A DNA stretch of 64,000 nt from Tritrichomonas foetus (GCA_001839685.1 MLAK01000738.1:62001-126000); one strand, 5' to 3'; counted from the first letter of the stretch, positions 54,712-64,000 are shown. The notes: generated by a model from the sequence alone, not told the origin. Numbers and translations are program-made.

Positions 54712-57153
54712 ATGAGTTTGGACCAAAATCAACTCAACAATGAAATTCTCAGCGAAAAAGATCAACAGAAATACGTCAATGAGTCAATTGAACGTACCCA
54801 AGGCTTCGCTTTTTTGATGCACCGTTCATTAGATCAAAGTGACGTCGATCAAGCTTTTCAATACGCCTCCCAAATTGTTGAAGTGCTTAAAACAGAGGGT
54901 CTTAATCCACGAAACTATTATACCCTTTACCACGTCATTTCTCAGTATCTTCTCGAATTAAATGATGCGATTTCTGATAGAGAGCGGTTTGAAGATAAAG
55001 TTGTCTGCGAACAATACGAAACAGCTCAATATCATCGATGCGTTTTACAGCGTTTATATCTAATGATCACAGCTGGGCCACAACTTGCTGCACGTGGCTA
55101 TACCAGATTAGTTGATGTCCTTGATGATCTATCGGAAATGATTCGGCAGTCACAACACGTTGTTCATGCATTATTCATTCGTCATTTTTTGTTGAGTGTT
55201 TTTAAGCAACATCTTGCAGATTCGACTCAACAAGAAATGGAAAGATCACTTCACTTTTTACTTCATAACTTTGCACAAATGAATAGAATGTGGGTCAGAA
55301 TAGGTGACACAATTGATGGAAAGAGCGATCAAAGAAAAGAATTGTCTGTTTTGATTGGAATGAATCTTACTCGAATTTCTTCTCTCAAAAATTTAACACC
55401 AGAAGGTTATAAACGAATCATTCTTCCTTATGTTTTCAAACATGTTGAATTATGTGAAGATGAAGTTGCACAAGAATTTATTTTACAATCTATTGTTCAT
55501 GCATTCCCTGAAGATTTCCACATTCTTACAATCGATCAATTGTTTTCTGTTCTTGGACGAGTTGAGCAATCTGTTCCTGTTTTAAATATAGTTAGTCAAC
55601 TTCTTGATCGATTTTTGAAGTATGTTGGCGGTATTGAAGGTGAGCTAGGAAATACTGTTTTTGTAACAATTGCCAAAAATATTGAAGAGTTATTCAATTC
55701 TGAAAATCATCTTCCATTAACTGCTAAGTTTACAACAGTCGAAAAATTGATCCGATTTGCATTGAAGCTGAATCCAAATGATGTACGAAATGTTAAGAAT
55801 TTATTTAAGTTCGTCGATTTCCATATCGATCTCGCAATTAATGATGAACCACTTGCAGCAACAGACGCATCAGCTGCACTCCGATCCTGTATCGAAGCTC
55901 CCCTTAAAATCTTTCAAACAGCCGATCAAATATATGAGCTCGAATACTTGCCAATTTTAATTAAACGACTTCTTCCTAAAGATAGGTATGCAGTTGCCAC
56001 ATTTATTTGCCAGCAATTCATTAATTCTTCAACGAAAATAGCTTCACTTGAGAAATTCAAGTTCTTTTTGTCTTTGACATCTTCTCTTGTCCGTGAAGGT
56101 CCCGGAAAAAGTTGTTTCTTTTCAACTTTTCATCTCATCGACGCTGGTTCAGTTTCAGCTACAATGTCAATCATTCAAGAATTAGCAAACGCTATGGATT
56201 CTGTCACAAATCGTGCTGCTGAACGTGCAATCTTTCCAATTGGCTTCAAAGTCATTAAACTTATGCATGAAGCTGATGAAGAGGACTTAATTAAACTTGT
56301 TAAGTTTTTAGCACAATATGGAAAAAATTCGGCAGAAAGGAATCCAAATACCGCACTTATGCTTTTTATAGAAGCCGCTAAAACGTTAGATAACTTAGAA
56401 TATGAAGCAGAAGCAAATGAACTCGCTGATCTTGCAATTGAATTTTATTCTCAAATTCAGAAACCATCAGTGAAGTATTCGACTTTTATGTATCTCCTTC
56501 AATTCATAATTTCATCAAAGAAAATTGATTTATCACTCAATTCACAACTTTGTTCACTTGCTGCTAACTTTACTGATCCATTACAATCAACCAATGTATT
56601 CTTAAATTGTGCTAATCTGTTTTGGAGATCTGATAGACGTTTGAATGAAGCTAAAAATGTTCAAGCTTGCTTATCAAAGGCTTCAAAAGCTGCTGCAACT
56701 TGCCAAAATAGCGCAGTTTCACTTGAAGGCCTTTATTTGGTATTTAGTTTCTCTGCTTACTTCTTGTATAAGAAAGTTCAAATTGAGCAAAAATGGGTAA
56801 GCGCTTTAGTATCCCTTATTAATGAAAGACATAAGGATATTAAAGAGAAAGGACAAACAATAGAAACAGTTCTTTCTAAAAGTGTATCTGCTATGTATAC
56901 AAATACTGTTCGTTTTATTCAAGAACATAATCTTGTTGATGATGCAGGAGATAATGAAGGCTGGATAGATGAAGAAAATGAAGAAGAAGAAGTCCATGAA
57001 GAAGATGCCCATGAAGAAGATGGTCTTGAAGAGGATGCCCATGAAGAAGATGGTCTTGAAGAGGATGTCCATGAAGAAGATGTCCATGAAGAAGATGGTC
57101 ATGAAGAAGAAGAAGAAACTGGTGAAGAAGAAGAAGAAGAAGAGGAAGAATAA
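54712..57153 (+). CDS. VPS35, retromer core subunit, with acidic His-Glu-Asp repeat tail
   Basis: 813 residues. The N-terminus carries the family segment QRLYLMI (residues 113-119), equivalent to the PRLYLM motif that binds VPS26 (first Pro replaced by Gln). LFIRHFLLSVFKQHL follows, then an alpha-solenoid over the rest (KLIRFALKLNPNDVRN; RLNEAKNVQACLSKA). Retromer sorts cargo from endosomes to Golgi or plasma membrane. The last ~60 residues are unusual: repeated HEED(A/G/V) units (coded by 15/30-bp repeats, 56994-57110) followed by a poly-Glu end, absent from the family as I know it. Start is the first ATG. Confidence 0.93.
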   Translation: MSLDQNQLNNEILSEKDQQKYVNESIERTQGFAFLMHRSLDQSDVDQAFQYASQIVEVLKTEGLNPRNYYTLYHVISQYLLELNDAISDRERFEDKVVCEQYETAQYHRCVLQRLYLMITAGPQLAARGYTRLVDVLDDLSEMIRQSQHVVHALFIRHFLLSVFKQHLADSTQQEMERSLHFLLHNFAQMNRMWVRIGDTIDGKSDQRKELSVLIGMNLTRISSLKNLTPEGYKRIILPYVFKHVELCEDEVAQEFILQSIVHAFPEDFHILTIDQLFSVLGRVEQSVPVLNIVSQLLDRFLKYVGGIEGELGNTVFVTIAKNIEELFNSENHLPLTAKFTTVEKLIRFALKLNPNDVRNVKNLFKFVDFHIDLAINDEPLAATDASAALRSCIEAPLKIFQTADQIYELEYLPILIKRLLPKDRYAVATFICQQFINSSTKIASLEKFKFFLSLTSSLVREGPGKSCFFSTFHLIDAGSVSATMSIIQELANAMDSVTNRAAERAIFPIGFKVIKLMHEADEEDLIKLVKFLAQYGKNSAERNPNTALMLFIEAAKTLDNLEYEAEANELADLAIEFYSQIQKPSVKYSTFMYLLQFIISSKKIDLSLNSQLCSLAANFTDPLQSTNVFLNCANLFWRSDRRLNEAKNVQACLSKASKAAATCQNSAVSLEGLYLVFSFSAYFLYKKVQIEQKWVSALVSLINERHKDIKEKGQTIETVLSKSVSAMYTNTVRFIQEHNLVDDAGDNEGWIDEENEEEEVHEEDAHEEDGLEEDAHEEDGLEEDVHEEDVHEEDGHEEEEETGEEEEEEEEE
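56994..57150 (+). repeat. 15/30-bp coding repeat in VPS35 tail
   Basis: Repeats of CATGAAGAAGATG(C/G/T)(C/T) type, alternating with CTTGAAGAGGATG, encode HEED/LEED units, then GAA/GAG runs. In frame and multiple of three. Confidence 0.9.
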
Positions 57154-57523
57154 AAGCCAAAGTAAATAATGAAATAGATATTTTTGAAAGATTTTTTTCT
57201 ATGTATATAATGATTAGTTTTTTGTGTTTTTAATACTTATTAATCCTGAATGTTGTTTATCAGATAACTGATTCATAAGTAAATAATGGATTTTCAATTA
57301 AAACATAAAAATAGAATATGTAAAAAAAAGTAGAGTTGAAATAAACGAATAATGAGTCATCAATGATAAGATTAGAAATCTTTTTACAAAAACAAATTAT
57401 ATTATTCCTAGTATATATATATATAATATAAGCGAATCCAAAAGATAACATTCGCTATTAAAGATATATAAAATACAAAAAAATATAAATAACAAACAAC
57501 TGCCAAAATTCTTTGGTCGAAGG
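57154..57523. other. Intergenic between convergent genes
   Basis: 370 bp of AT-rich sequence holding the 3' ends of VPS35 and eIF4E, with a short TA microsatellite near 57410-57428. No gene seen. Confidence 0.5.
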
Positions 57524-58114
57524 TCATTTCTGACTTACAGTTTTGAGTAAATTTGGTTTTGACCTACAAACTGGACCATCATGTTGAATAATAAATTGTT
57601 GCTGATGTTCTTGAAGTTTTGGATTAAAGGTATTATACCCTATTTTTGAATTCAATGGTAATTCAAAAACATCTTGTAAAACTCGACAAATTTCAATTTT
57701 TACATGATCATCGGTTGTTGTTTGGTGCCATATATAGATGAAGTCAAATTTTTGCCTAACTGTGACTACAACGCCAATTACATCCATTGGAAATTGTTCG
57801 CCGATTAAATTTAAGAGTAATCTTTCCCAGAAAAATTTGGTTTGCCCTTTTGGAATTTGACAATAAAATGATCCGCCATTACAATTTTCTGGATCTTCCC
57901 ACATCGCCCGCGAATCATTACGGAAAAACTGAAGCGATATATTCTGTGAAAGTTTATCTGGACGAATTATATGCGAGTAATAATGCCAAAATTCTTCGAT
58001 TGTTGAAACTTTCCCGATTTTGTGAATACATTTGTCATATGAAATATCGCTGTTTGGTTGTTCTGATTTTTCGAAATAATAAAACGTCCAGGGAGTGGCA
58101 AGCAAATGTGTCAT
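57524..58114 (-). CDS. eIF4E-family cap-binding protein, 4EHP-like (class II)
   Basis: 196 residues covering the whole eIF4E fold. Equivalents of mouse/human landmarks: W9 (W43), Y12 (W46), Y26 in SYDKC (W56), W72-E73 in AMWEDPEN (W102/E103) and W129 in YIWHQT (W166). EEFWHYYSHI and FFWERLLLNLIGEQF are the dorsal-surface helices that bind eIF4G or 4E-BP-type partners. The Trp-to-Tyr change at the W56 position and the SYDKCIHKIG, SHIIRPDKL and MWEDPEN wording are closest to 4EHP (eIF4E2). It probably binds the mRNA cap, as a repressor-type or as a trichomonad general factor; which one cannot be told. Inr-like TCATA lies 6 nt upstream. Confidence 0.9.
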   Translation of the reverse strand: MTHLLATPWTFYYFEKSEQPNSDISYDKCIHKIGKVSTIEEFWHYYSHIIRPDKLSQNISLQFFRNDSRAMWEDPENCNGGSFYCQIPKGQTKFFWERLLLNLIGEQFPMDVIGVVVTVRQKFDFIYIWHQTTTDDHVKIEICRVLQDVFELPLNSKIGYNTFNPKLQEHQQQFIIQHDGPVCRSKPNLLKTVSQK

Positions 58115-58525
58115 AAATATGAAGTAAAAAAGTGGCAGAAATTGAGAAAATATTGTGATAATAATTATTGAAAAAGTGAGATTTTGAACTTTTTAATGTA
58201 CATTCAATTTTATTGAACTTTTCTCAATTATACTTTGGTGACAAACTTTTTTAACTAATATCTGGTCAAAACTTGAATAAATCAATATCAACGGAAAAAT
58301 ATGAAGTCAACGAATAGAATTTTCCCTTATCATCAATTTTTTTCATTGTGATAAAACAAACATAATAATTTCATCAACCTTGTTGTGAGCATTTAATTCG
58401 TTTAGAAAAGAAATGTTTGATTTAACATTTTGACAAAATAATTATTGACACGAAAAAAGGTCAAAATAATTATAATAAAGATATTTTATCTTATAATGAG
58501 AATCTTATTAAATAAACCGGTTCAA
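58115..58525. other. Intergenic, nothing recognised
   Basis: About 410 bp of AT-rich sequence between two minus-strand genes. It contains the promoter of the eIF4E-like gene and the 3' end of presenilin. Confidence 0.5.
58118..58122 (-). promoter_or_regulatory. Inr-like motif (TCATA) of eIF4E-like gene
   Basis: Minus-strand TCATA with the A 6 nt before the ATG at 58114. Confidence 0.45.
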
Positions 58526-59758
58526 TTAAAATGCGAGCAAAGTGTCTCTCAAATTAATATCAAATTTCCGGAACGTCAGTGCTCCAATGACAAAGAAAAT
58601 AATACCAAGAATAAGCGAAATTGGAAGGGCTGGAAGTGGTCTTTGAAGCCAAGCAAGAAGCAAAAGTGTCAAAGATAATCCAAGAATAACAGCGAAAATG
58701 CAAAGAATGGTTAAATCCCAGCCAAGTCTTGCTGCACGAGTAATTAAAATACCGTAGAAACAGAAATCACCAAGACCGAGTCTGACACCATCCCTTACCT
58801 TCTTCTTCTTATGAGCTGTCTTGTGTTGTTTCTTCTGTTGGGGATTTTCAGCATCTTCCTTCTTGGCAGCTTCTTTGTCACGGTTGTCGTTCGTTGTTTC
58901 TTCATCGTCGTCATCTTGATCTTCAGCTCGGGTTTTCTTAGATGTTTTTTCATCATCAGAACTGTCGCCTTCCATTCCATCTTGGCTATCGTCTTCACTT
59001 TGTGCTTCATCCTGCTCTTCCTGGGCAGCTTCCCATCCTTCATACTCATTCCAGTGGTGATCTTCACCCATGTGATAAGCTGCTGATGCATAAACAAGAG
59101 CTGGAATTTCATCGTTCCTTTCTTCGGATTTTTTAATAAGCATATTGAGTAAACCGTGTGGGCATAAAACAACACAGCAATCGTAAATAACTAAGATAAC
59201 AAGTAGAATCCAAATGGTCCAATCTGGGAATGTCAAGAAAACGAGGGCGATTAAAACTGATATGAAAACCAAGAAAATTTGAGTGACGATTGGTGGAGCT
59301 CTCCAGAAAATTGAAAGGTCGCCAACAACAACAAGGTTGATGATAAGAATTATGAATGTAATGTAATCTACTGGGAAATTTAATAATGCTGGAATTCGTC
59401 CGACATACATCCAAACGTAATATGATAAAATGATACTGACAGCGAGAACCATCCATACGAAAATAACTTTTGTAAAGCCGTAGTAGTAGCAAACAAGCAA
59501 GATCGCGGTAACGATAATAATTGCTGCGATTAAGATTAGAGCAAGGTAAATTGACCATTCTGTTGAAAGTCCGGCTGAATTGTATGAAAGCGTTTCTGAG
59601 AAGGATCTGTCCAGAGAAACTGAACCACGAGTATTTTCGAGCAATCTGGTTAAAATAGCGTCTAAAATAAGAGTTAAAACGACTGGAACGGCAATCTTAA
59701 CGATACGAAAAGACGCCTCTTCAAGAAATTCTTCTGGATTTTCTTTATCTATTTGCAT
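58526..59758 (-). CDS. Presenilin, intramembrane aspartyl protease
   Basis: 410 residues with nine predicted membrane spans. Catalytic Asp D193 lies in VIYDCCVVLCP and D331 in RLGLGDFCFYG (GxGD), and the PALP motif is at 376-379. VDYITFIILIINLVVVG and WTIWILLVILVIYD match the family closely. The long hydrophilic loop (residues ~206-325) is highly acidic (EEQDEAQSEDDSQDG; EDQDDDDEE), ends in a basic stretch, and separates the N- and C-terminal fragment regions where autoproteolysis normally occurs. It is the catalytic subunit of gamma-secretase, in ER/Golgi/endosomal membranes. Both catalytic Asp are present, so it is probably an active enzyme. Confidence 0.97.
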   Translation of the reverse strand: MQIDKENPEEFLEEASFRIVKIAVPVVLTLILDAILTRLLENTRGSVSLDRSFSETLSYNSAGLSTEWSIYLALILIAAIIIVTAILLVCYYYGFTKVIFVWMVLAVSIILSYYVWMYVGRIPALLNFPVDYITFIILIINLVVVGDLSIFWRAPPIVTQIFLVFISVLIALVFLTFPDWTIWILLVILVIYDCCVVLCPHGLLNMLIKKSEERNDEIPALVYASAAYHMGEDHHWNEYEGWEAAQEEQDEAQSEDDSQDGMEGDSSDDEKTSKKTRAEDQDDDDEETTNDNRDKEAAKKEDAENPQQKKQHKTAHKKKKVRDGVRLGLGDFCFYGILITRAARLGWDLTILCIFAVILGLSLTLLLLAWLQRPLPALPISLILGIIFFVIGALTFRKFDINLRDTLLAF

Positions 59759-61073
59759 TTTTCGCGAATTTTTTGATAAATACTTTCCTAATTATTTCTG
59801 TGAAATTGTTCTGTGAAATAAATCTCAGAAAAATTAGATAAAAAACTTCTATCGGATCTTTTATCGTCAGAGAGAATTCATTGAAAAATATTGAAAATGA
59901 GATTTTTCACTTGTAAAAATTAATCGAAATAGAAAATTGATTTTATCTCTTGAAATTTATCTCTCTGTGGTTCACAACATGTCGCTGATATCAGCTTCCT
60001 CAGTGACTGATAATTACATGATCTAATCAATATTGGTCATTTAGTTCTTGACAAATCGTCGCGGTTGAAATTGAGAGGGGAATTGAATAAAACTGTCCAA
60101 AATTCAGAATCTTATTTTGACACTTATCGTGATTTGATTCATGTGAATCTACCTTTAAAAACTATCCAACACTCTGATAATGTTTTGGAAAACATGCATA
60201 TGTGTGCTATTAATCGAAAATTGAATGATTCCAAAATTATTGGAAATACCATTTCATTGATTTGTATTTAATGTTAATGATAGAATTGGCCATTAATATG
60301 GAATTAAATATCATAAATATTGTAATCATGTGAATGTTTCAAAGTGTTTCGAATATTTGACATTCATTTCAATACTTCAGGTGAATATTTTAGAGAACAA
60401 TGTATGCAAATCTTTCTGATAAAGACGTGGAGTCAACTTTAAATCGCAATTGTTTCATTCCGTACATTTTTACGCTTGAAGCTCCTGAAGTTAATCTTTC
60501 CAAATGTTCAATGGTATTTTTATGCATCTGGAAAACACAGCAATACAGACAGGAGTGAGAATTTGGTTTAGTCAAAAGAAATAATATCGGGAAAGTATAT
60601 CAACTGTTTTTCACCATATTATCAAACTTTTTTGCCATTTTAAGGAAAAACGTATGATACCAAACTATCTCAACAAACAATAAATAAATTTCAAAAAAAT
60701 CAAGAGCTACAACATTAAAATGTTTTTTCTTTTAGAAAGCATCAAATGATAACCAAACACATACGGTACCTGTCTCATAACTAGTGCAGATCTACAGTGA
60801 ATCCCTAATATATAGATTCTTTCATATTGATTATGAATCTCAATACTTATGTTTCATTTATGTACGTTTGTTTGTATTTTTCTTATCCAATTAAGATCAC
60901 TAATAAAATATTCGCTAAAATTAATTAATCAAAATGTGGTTTTTCTCAAGTATTATCATGATCAGCACGAATTTCAGAAATATTATTTATTGTCGTATTA
61001 ATACATTAAATTTGGAGAACATGATTTTTGTAAAGTACTCAAAATGTACAGATATCTGTTTCATTATCGTTAG
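59759..61073. other. Long divergent intergenic region
   Basis: 1.3 kb between presenilin (-) and tetraspanin (+). Open stretches at 60065-60271 (TTG start) and 60390-60575 have no coding character or recognised domain. A TCACA lies ~40 nt upstream of the presenilin ATG, further than in other genes here. Nothing else seen. Confidence 0.5.
61061..61065 (+). promoter_or_regulatory. Inr-like motif (TCATT) of tetraspanin gene
   Basis: TCATT with the A 11 nt before the ATG at 61074. The ATG itself follows an in-frame TAG, so the start is fixed. Confidence 0.45.
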
Positions 61074-61694
61074 ATGAGATTCATTTATCTTTCGATTTAT
61101 CTCTCTGTTATTTCGATGACTGTTACTATTATCGTATTAAATAATACAAAATCGTGGCTTCATCGATCAGGTTTGTATTATTTTGATAATTCTCTGATGA
61201 ATTCTATAAAACTATCTGGTATATGTACATGTTTATCAACAGTGATATTATTTTATCAGGTGTATAACAAAACAGAATTAAAAACAGTCGTACTTTCATT
61301 TTTGATTGGAACAGTTTCCATTCTCGAATTTTATACTGGACTGTCACTTGTTTTTGATGTAAGATCTTATTTGTCTACTTTTAGATGGAAATGGATTCAA
61401 AATTTACACTCAGTTAAAATTTGTGAGATTCAAAAAATATTTAATTGTTGTGGATTTGATAATGTTGTGGAATTTAACCATTGTTTTTGTGAAATTGTGA
61501 ATCCACAGCCATGTCTTGCAGTCATGTCATCATTACTGAAGAAACCAATAAAATCAACAGGATTTCTCATGATTAACCTGTGCATTTCTCATTTAGTATC
61601 TATTGGAATGGTATGGATGGATTTATTGAATGATAAATCGCCAAAGTATAATGACATTGAAGTTGAAAATTCGAAAGAAGCATTCTTAAATTGA
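61074..61694 (+). CDS. Tetraspanin
   Basis: 206 residues with four hydrophobic segments: the N-terminus from FIYLSIYLSVISMTVTIIVL, ~LSGICTCLSTVILFY, ~VVLSFLIGTVSILEFY, and a last one from ~GFLMINLCISHLVSIGMVW. Between TM3 and TM4 is the large loop with the diagnostic CCG (FNCCGFDN), then further Cys (FNHCFCEI and PQPCL), giving the expected disulfide set. The in-frame TAG directly before the ATG fixes the start. Tetraspanins organise membrane microdomains. In Trichomonas vaginalis they are surface and exosome proteins linked to adhesion and migration. Confidence 0.85.
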   Translation: MRFIYLSIYLSVISMTVTIIVLNNTKSWLHRSGLYYFDNSLMNSIKLSGICTCLSTVILFYQVYNKTELKTVVLSFLIGTVSILEFYTGLSLVFDVRSYLSTFRWKWIQNLHSVKICEIQKIFNCCGFDNVVEFNHCFCEIVNPQPCLAVMSSLLKKPIKSTGFLMINLCISHLVSIGMVWMDLLNDKSPKYNDIEVENSKEAFLN

Positions 61695-61963
61695 CACTAT
61701 GAAGATAGTCGTAAATTGAAATTGAAACTGAGAAAACTGAATTTTCAAGGAGTTGAAGTATATCATTTTGGAACACATTATATTTCTGTATTAAAATGAT
61801 GTCATCATGTTTGCCAAAACTCACTTTAAAATCAAGAAAGTATTTTTTATTGTGTATCAGTATCACCTAATCAGGTGAAATAAGAAATATTTAATTTAAA
61901 AGTGTTGATTCAAATATATATTTTTTATTGTAAAAAATTAAATTCTATATAATTTTCTAAAAT

Positions 61964-63172
61964 TTATTCAATTGAATCATTAATTGCTTGAAAATCATAA
62001 TAACAGTAGGAAGTTTCATCATTTGGTGATAGATAAAAATCTGGCCCGATACAATTATCTTTATTACTATTATTTTCATTAATATTTTGTTGTTGTTTGT
62101 TGATATTGAAACTATGAAATGATTGATCCTCATTAAGATTTAAAACGTTAAATAATAATTCATTTATGTTTTTGGCGTATAATGTGGTATTGTTGATCTG
62201 TATGGATGCTCTTTTGTCGAGATCTTTGTTAATTGGATCATTATATATTGTGTATTTGGTGTGCTCATTATTAGATTTAGTATACAATTCAAAACTATTT
62301 AATTCCTTTCCCTCTGTCAAGAACCAAGTATTATCCTTCGAATATTCTTTGTTCATCAGTTCTTTTGGAATAAACCATGGAATAAACTCATGACTCTCAT
62401 TGATAATTGATAAACAAAAATGTATCGGGTTCTCAGTATTTCCGTATCTTAAAAATATTTTTACAAATGATTGGAATGAAATCAGATTGTTAAATAAACG
62501 ATACTTATTAAAGATTAAGAATGAATTGCATTGAGGATATAAAGAATCTAGATATTCAGTTATATCATCAATTCTACAAAATGGAATTGGTGAAAACAAT
62601 GATGTCCAAGTTGTTGTTACAACAGTCAGAAACGAATCAATCCAATTTCGATCATTTTTCAATTGACTAATAATGTCAGCCATTGCTAGCCTTTGTGATT
62701 GATCATGTTCTAATAGTATTGCTGTTTGTTGAGGGAGATGAATACGTGGAAGTACCGAATTGAAACTATCTACCATTTTTATTTTCAGAGAATTTATTTT
62801 TAATATATTGGAAATATCAAGATTTCGAGAAAAAGAATACGACTGTTCATATCTAATTTTCCAATGTCGTGTGTTAACAATATCAGAGAACTCATTTTGA
62901 AAACTATCTGTATGGCTTGGAAGGATAGGAAATCCATATTCGCGAAAATTGGTATTGACTGAATTCGATTTGAGATTCAAAAATTTACCTAATATAATAG
63001 AATTGGTAACAAAATGGCACCCATCAGTACACCATTTGGTCCCAATTTTTTCAAGGAACTCTGGGTTTTTTTCGACAAACTGCAAACAAATGAAAACTTT
63101 CACAACAAATTTCTTTTTTGAGCCTTTAGAGAATGATCCTAACTGAGATTGAAGTTCTTGAAAAGTCGACAT
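61964..63172 (-). CDS. Initiator-binding-domain (IBD) protein, IBP39-like
   Basis: 402 residues from the ATG at 63172 (MSTFQELQS). The frame extends 39 codons further but with non-coding-looking sequence, and TCACA lies 10 nt before the chosen ATG. Residues ~18-110 match the winged-helix IBD: NPEFLEKIGTKWCTDGCHF, LGKFLNLKSNSVNTNFREYGFPILP. In IBP39 this domain reads the Inr of protein-coding genes, and the C-terminal region contacts RNA polymerase II. The remainder here (~280 residues) is not clearly the IBP39 C-domain. The end is Asn/Gln-rich (INKQQQNINENNSNKDN). Likely a nuclear core-promoter or gene-specific regulator. Confidence 0.8.
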   Translation of the reverse strand: MSTFQELQSQLGSFSKGSKKKFVVKVFICLQFVEKNPEFLEKIGTKWCTDGCHFVTNSIILGKFLNLKSNSVNTNFREYGFPILPSHTDSFQNEFSDIVNTRHWKIRYEQSYSFSRNLDISNILKINSLKIKMVDSFNSVLPRIHLPQQTAILLEHDQSQRLAMADIISQLKNDRNWIDSFLTVVTTTWTSLFSPIPFCRIDDITEYLDSLYPQCNSFLIFNKYRLFNNLISFQSFVKIFLRYGNTENPIHFCLSIINESHEFIPWFIPKELMNKEYSKDNTWFLTEGKELNSFELYTKSNNEHTKYTIYNDPINKDLDKRASIQINNTTLYAKNINELLFNVLNLNEDQSFHSFNINKQQQNINENNSNKDNCIGPDFYLSPNDETSYCYYDFQAINDSIE

Positions 63173-63179
63173 ATCATTA

Positions 63180-63184
63180 TGTGA
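63180..63184 (-). promoter_or_regulatory. Inr-like motif (TCACA) of IBD-protein gene
   Basis: Minus-strand TCACA with the A 10 nt before the ATG at 63172. It supports that start, and suggests the gene may be controlled by its own protein family. Confidence 0.45.
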
Positions 63185-63894
63185 ATAAAGAAAATAATGG
63201 TTGCTTAAAATTAAAAAATGCAAAAGTGAATCACTTTTCAATAGTGAAGGAAATGTTGAAAAATGATGTTTATTCAAATTTGAAATCATTTACAGTCAAA
63301 AATTCCATAATTCATTGAGTTATCTGAAAATGATTCAGTGTTGTTCTTGGCCAAGCTTTCATTGGAGCGATGAATGATTTCAATTTCATAAAATATGTGT
63401 TTGTATTTGTTTTTCATCAGTATCCAGAAATTCATTCCTGATTCATCAAATAATTTAAAACGTTTGAAATTATTTGATTTCCGTGATAGAAGGAAAAAAG
63501 TAATTTTATAATTTGAATCAAATTATAAATTAAAAATATATTACTGAAACAGTGAGTAAAAAATTATCTTATCAATTGGCAATAATGGAGTATCATAGAG
63601 AATTATATTTATTCTGCTTTCAGTTGTCAGAGGTTTAAAGCATTTCTAAACTATTTCTTCTCTCAAAGCTATGAATTTTCGAATCTATATCGGTGTGAGT
63701 AACATTATTGAAATGGTAATACTCATAGCACTTCAATATGAAATGTGAAGTTTTAAATACAATTAGGGAAATAGATTTCTTATTTGATTCTTTGATTTCT
63801 TATGAATAAAGCAAATAAAACACAATAAAATAAAAAACTTATAATAATAATTGTTGATATACAAATCTTTTATTACATCATATCCACAACAACA
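63185..63894. other. Intergenic, nothing recognised
   Basis: About 0.7 kb of AT-rich sequence upstream of the IBD-protein gene and downstream of the gene entering from the right edge. No repeats or open frames of note. Confidence 0.5.
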
Positions 63895-64000
63895 TTATTC
63901 TATATCTAGCACATTGTTTTCAACATTATCATTTCGGTAATTTTCATCAACATTCGAATTAAAAGACGGTGGTTTTGCCGGGGGTTTTCCAAACAGCGTG
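63895..64000 (-). CDS. C-terminal end of a gene cut by the window edge
   Basis: On the minus strand an open frame enters from the right edge and runs 34 codons to TAA at 63895-63897. It reads ...TLFGKPPAKPPSF, then Asn/Asp-rich residues, ending VLDIE. The G+C-richer Pro/Lys stretch against an AT-rich background supports real coding sequence. Too little is present to name it. Confidence 0.6.
   Translation of the reverse strand, partial: TLFGKPPAKPPSFNSNVDENYRNDNVENNVLDIE

Noticed and set aside
60065..60575. Two small open frames in the presenilin-tetraspanin spacer
   Set aside because: One starts at TTG, and neither has a domain or coding-like composition.
63173..63289. 39-codon N-terminal extension of the IBD protein
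   Set aside because: Composition is non-coding-like, and a better ATG with an Inr-like motif 10 nt upstream is at 63172.

Overview
The window looks like nuclear DNA of a parabasalid (trichomonad) protist. It is very AT-rich with mostly intronless genes. It encodes an initiator-binding-domain (IBD) protein and a second IBD-like one, a DUF3447-type ankyrin-like protein, many very long coiled-coil proteins, frataxin (expected in hydrogenosomes) and an intact mariner transposon. Nine genes carry a TCA(C/T)(A/T) initiator-like motif 4-12 bases before the ATG, which fits trichomonad promoters. I cannot fix the species; Tritrichomonas or Trichomonas are the obvious candidates.

Layout. 1-9.2 kb: end of a coiled-coil gene, frataxin (-), PP2A scaffold subunit A (+), a divergent 14-3-3 (-), a class I histone deacetylase (+), a 17-bp minisatellite broken by an N gap, and a RhoGAP protein (-). 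9.5-16.4 kb: APC2, an ARMH3-like armadillo protein and meckelin (TMEM67), all +. 16.5-24.6 kb: an LRR/coiled-coil protein (-), a BTB/BACK-like coiled-coil protein (-) and a divergently transcribed propeller-like protein (+). 25-28 kb: an ankyrin-like gene and a small CAP-like gene. 28.1-40.2 kb: one giant coiled-coil gene with an internal tandem duplication that the assembly has probably collapsed at a single N (34734). 40.4-41.7 kb: mariner. 41.8-45.97 kb: a 21-bp minisatellite, a small IBD-like protein (-), a SAP-like/tail-anchored protein (+) and a coiled-coil protein (-) that lacks an ATG and may have a 5' intron. 46.4-47.4 kb: a 911-bp element with 16-bp terminal inverted repeats and an 8-bp target duplication. 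47.9-50.8 kb: a WDR11-like protein. 51.0-54.5 kb: a GC-rich foldback island, then a ~3.1-kb TTAA-flanked inverted-repeat element with a 991-bp N gap. 54.7-64 kb: VPS35, a 4EHP-like eIF4E (-), presenilin (-), a tetraspanin (+), an IBD protein (-) and the tail of another minus-strand gene.

The genes are housekeeping and cell-biological and do not form operons. Recurring themes are endomembrane and retromer traffic (VPS35, WDR11-like, ARMH3-like), cilium or centrosome (meckelin, LRR coiled-coil, giant coiled-coil), chromatin and transcription (HDAC, two IBD-type proteins), cell cycle and signalling (APC2, PP2A-A, 14-3-3, RhoGAP) and membrane proteins (presenilin, tetraspanin).

The most unusual content is repetitive: three inverted-repeat elements with three different target signatures (TA, an 8-bp duplication, TTAA), and the duplicated giant gene. 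Every ambiguous base in the window falls in one of these repeats or in a minisatellite, so they are probably multicopy in the genome.
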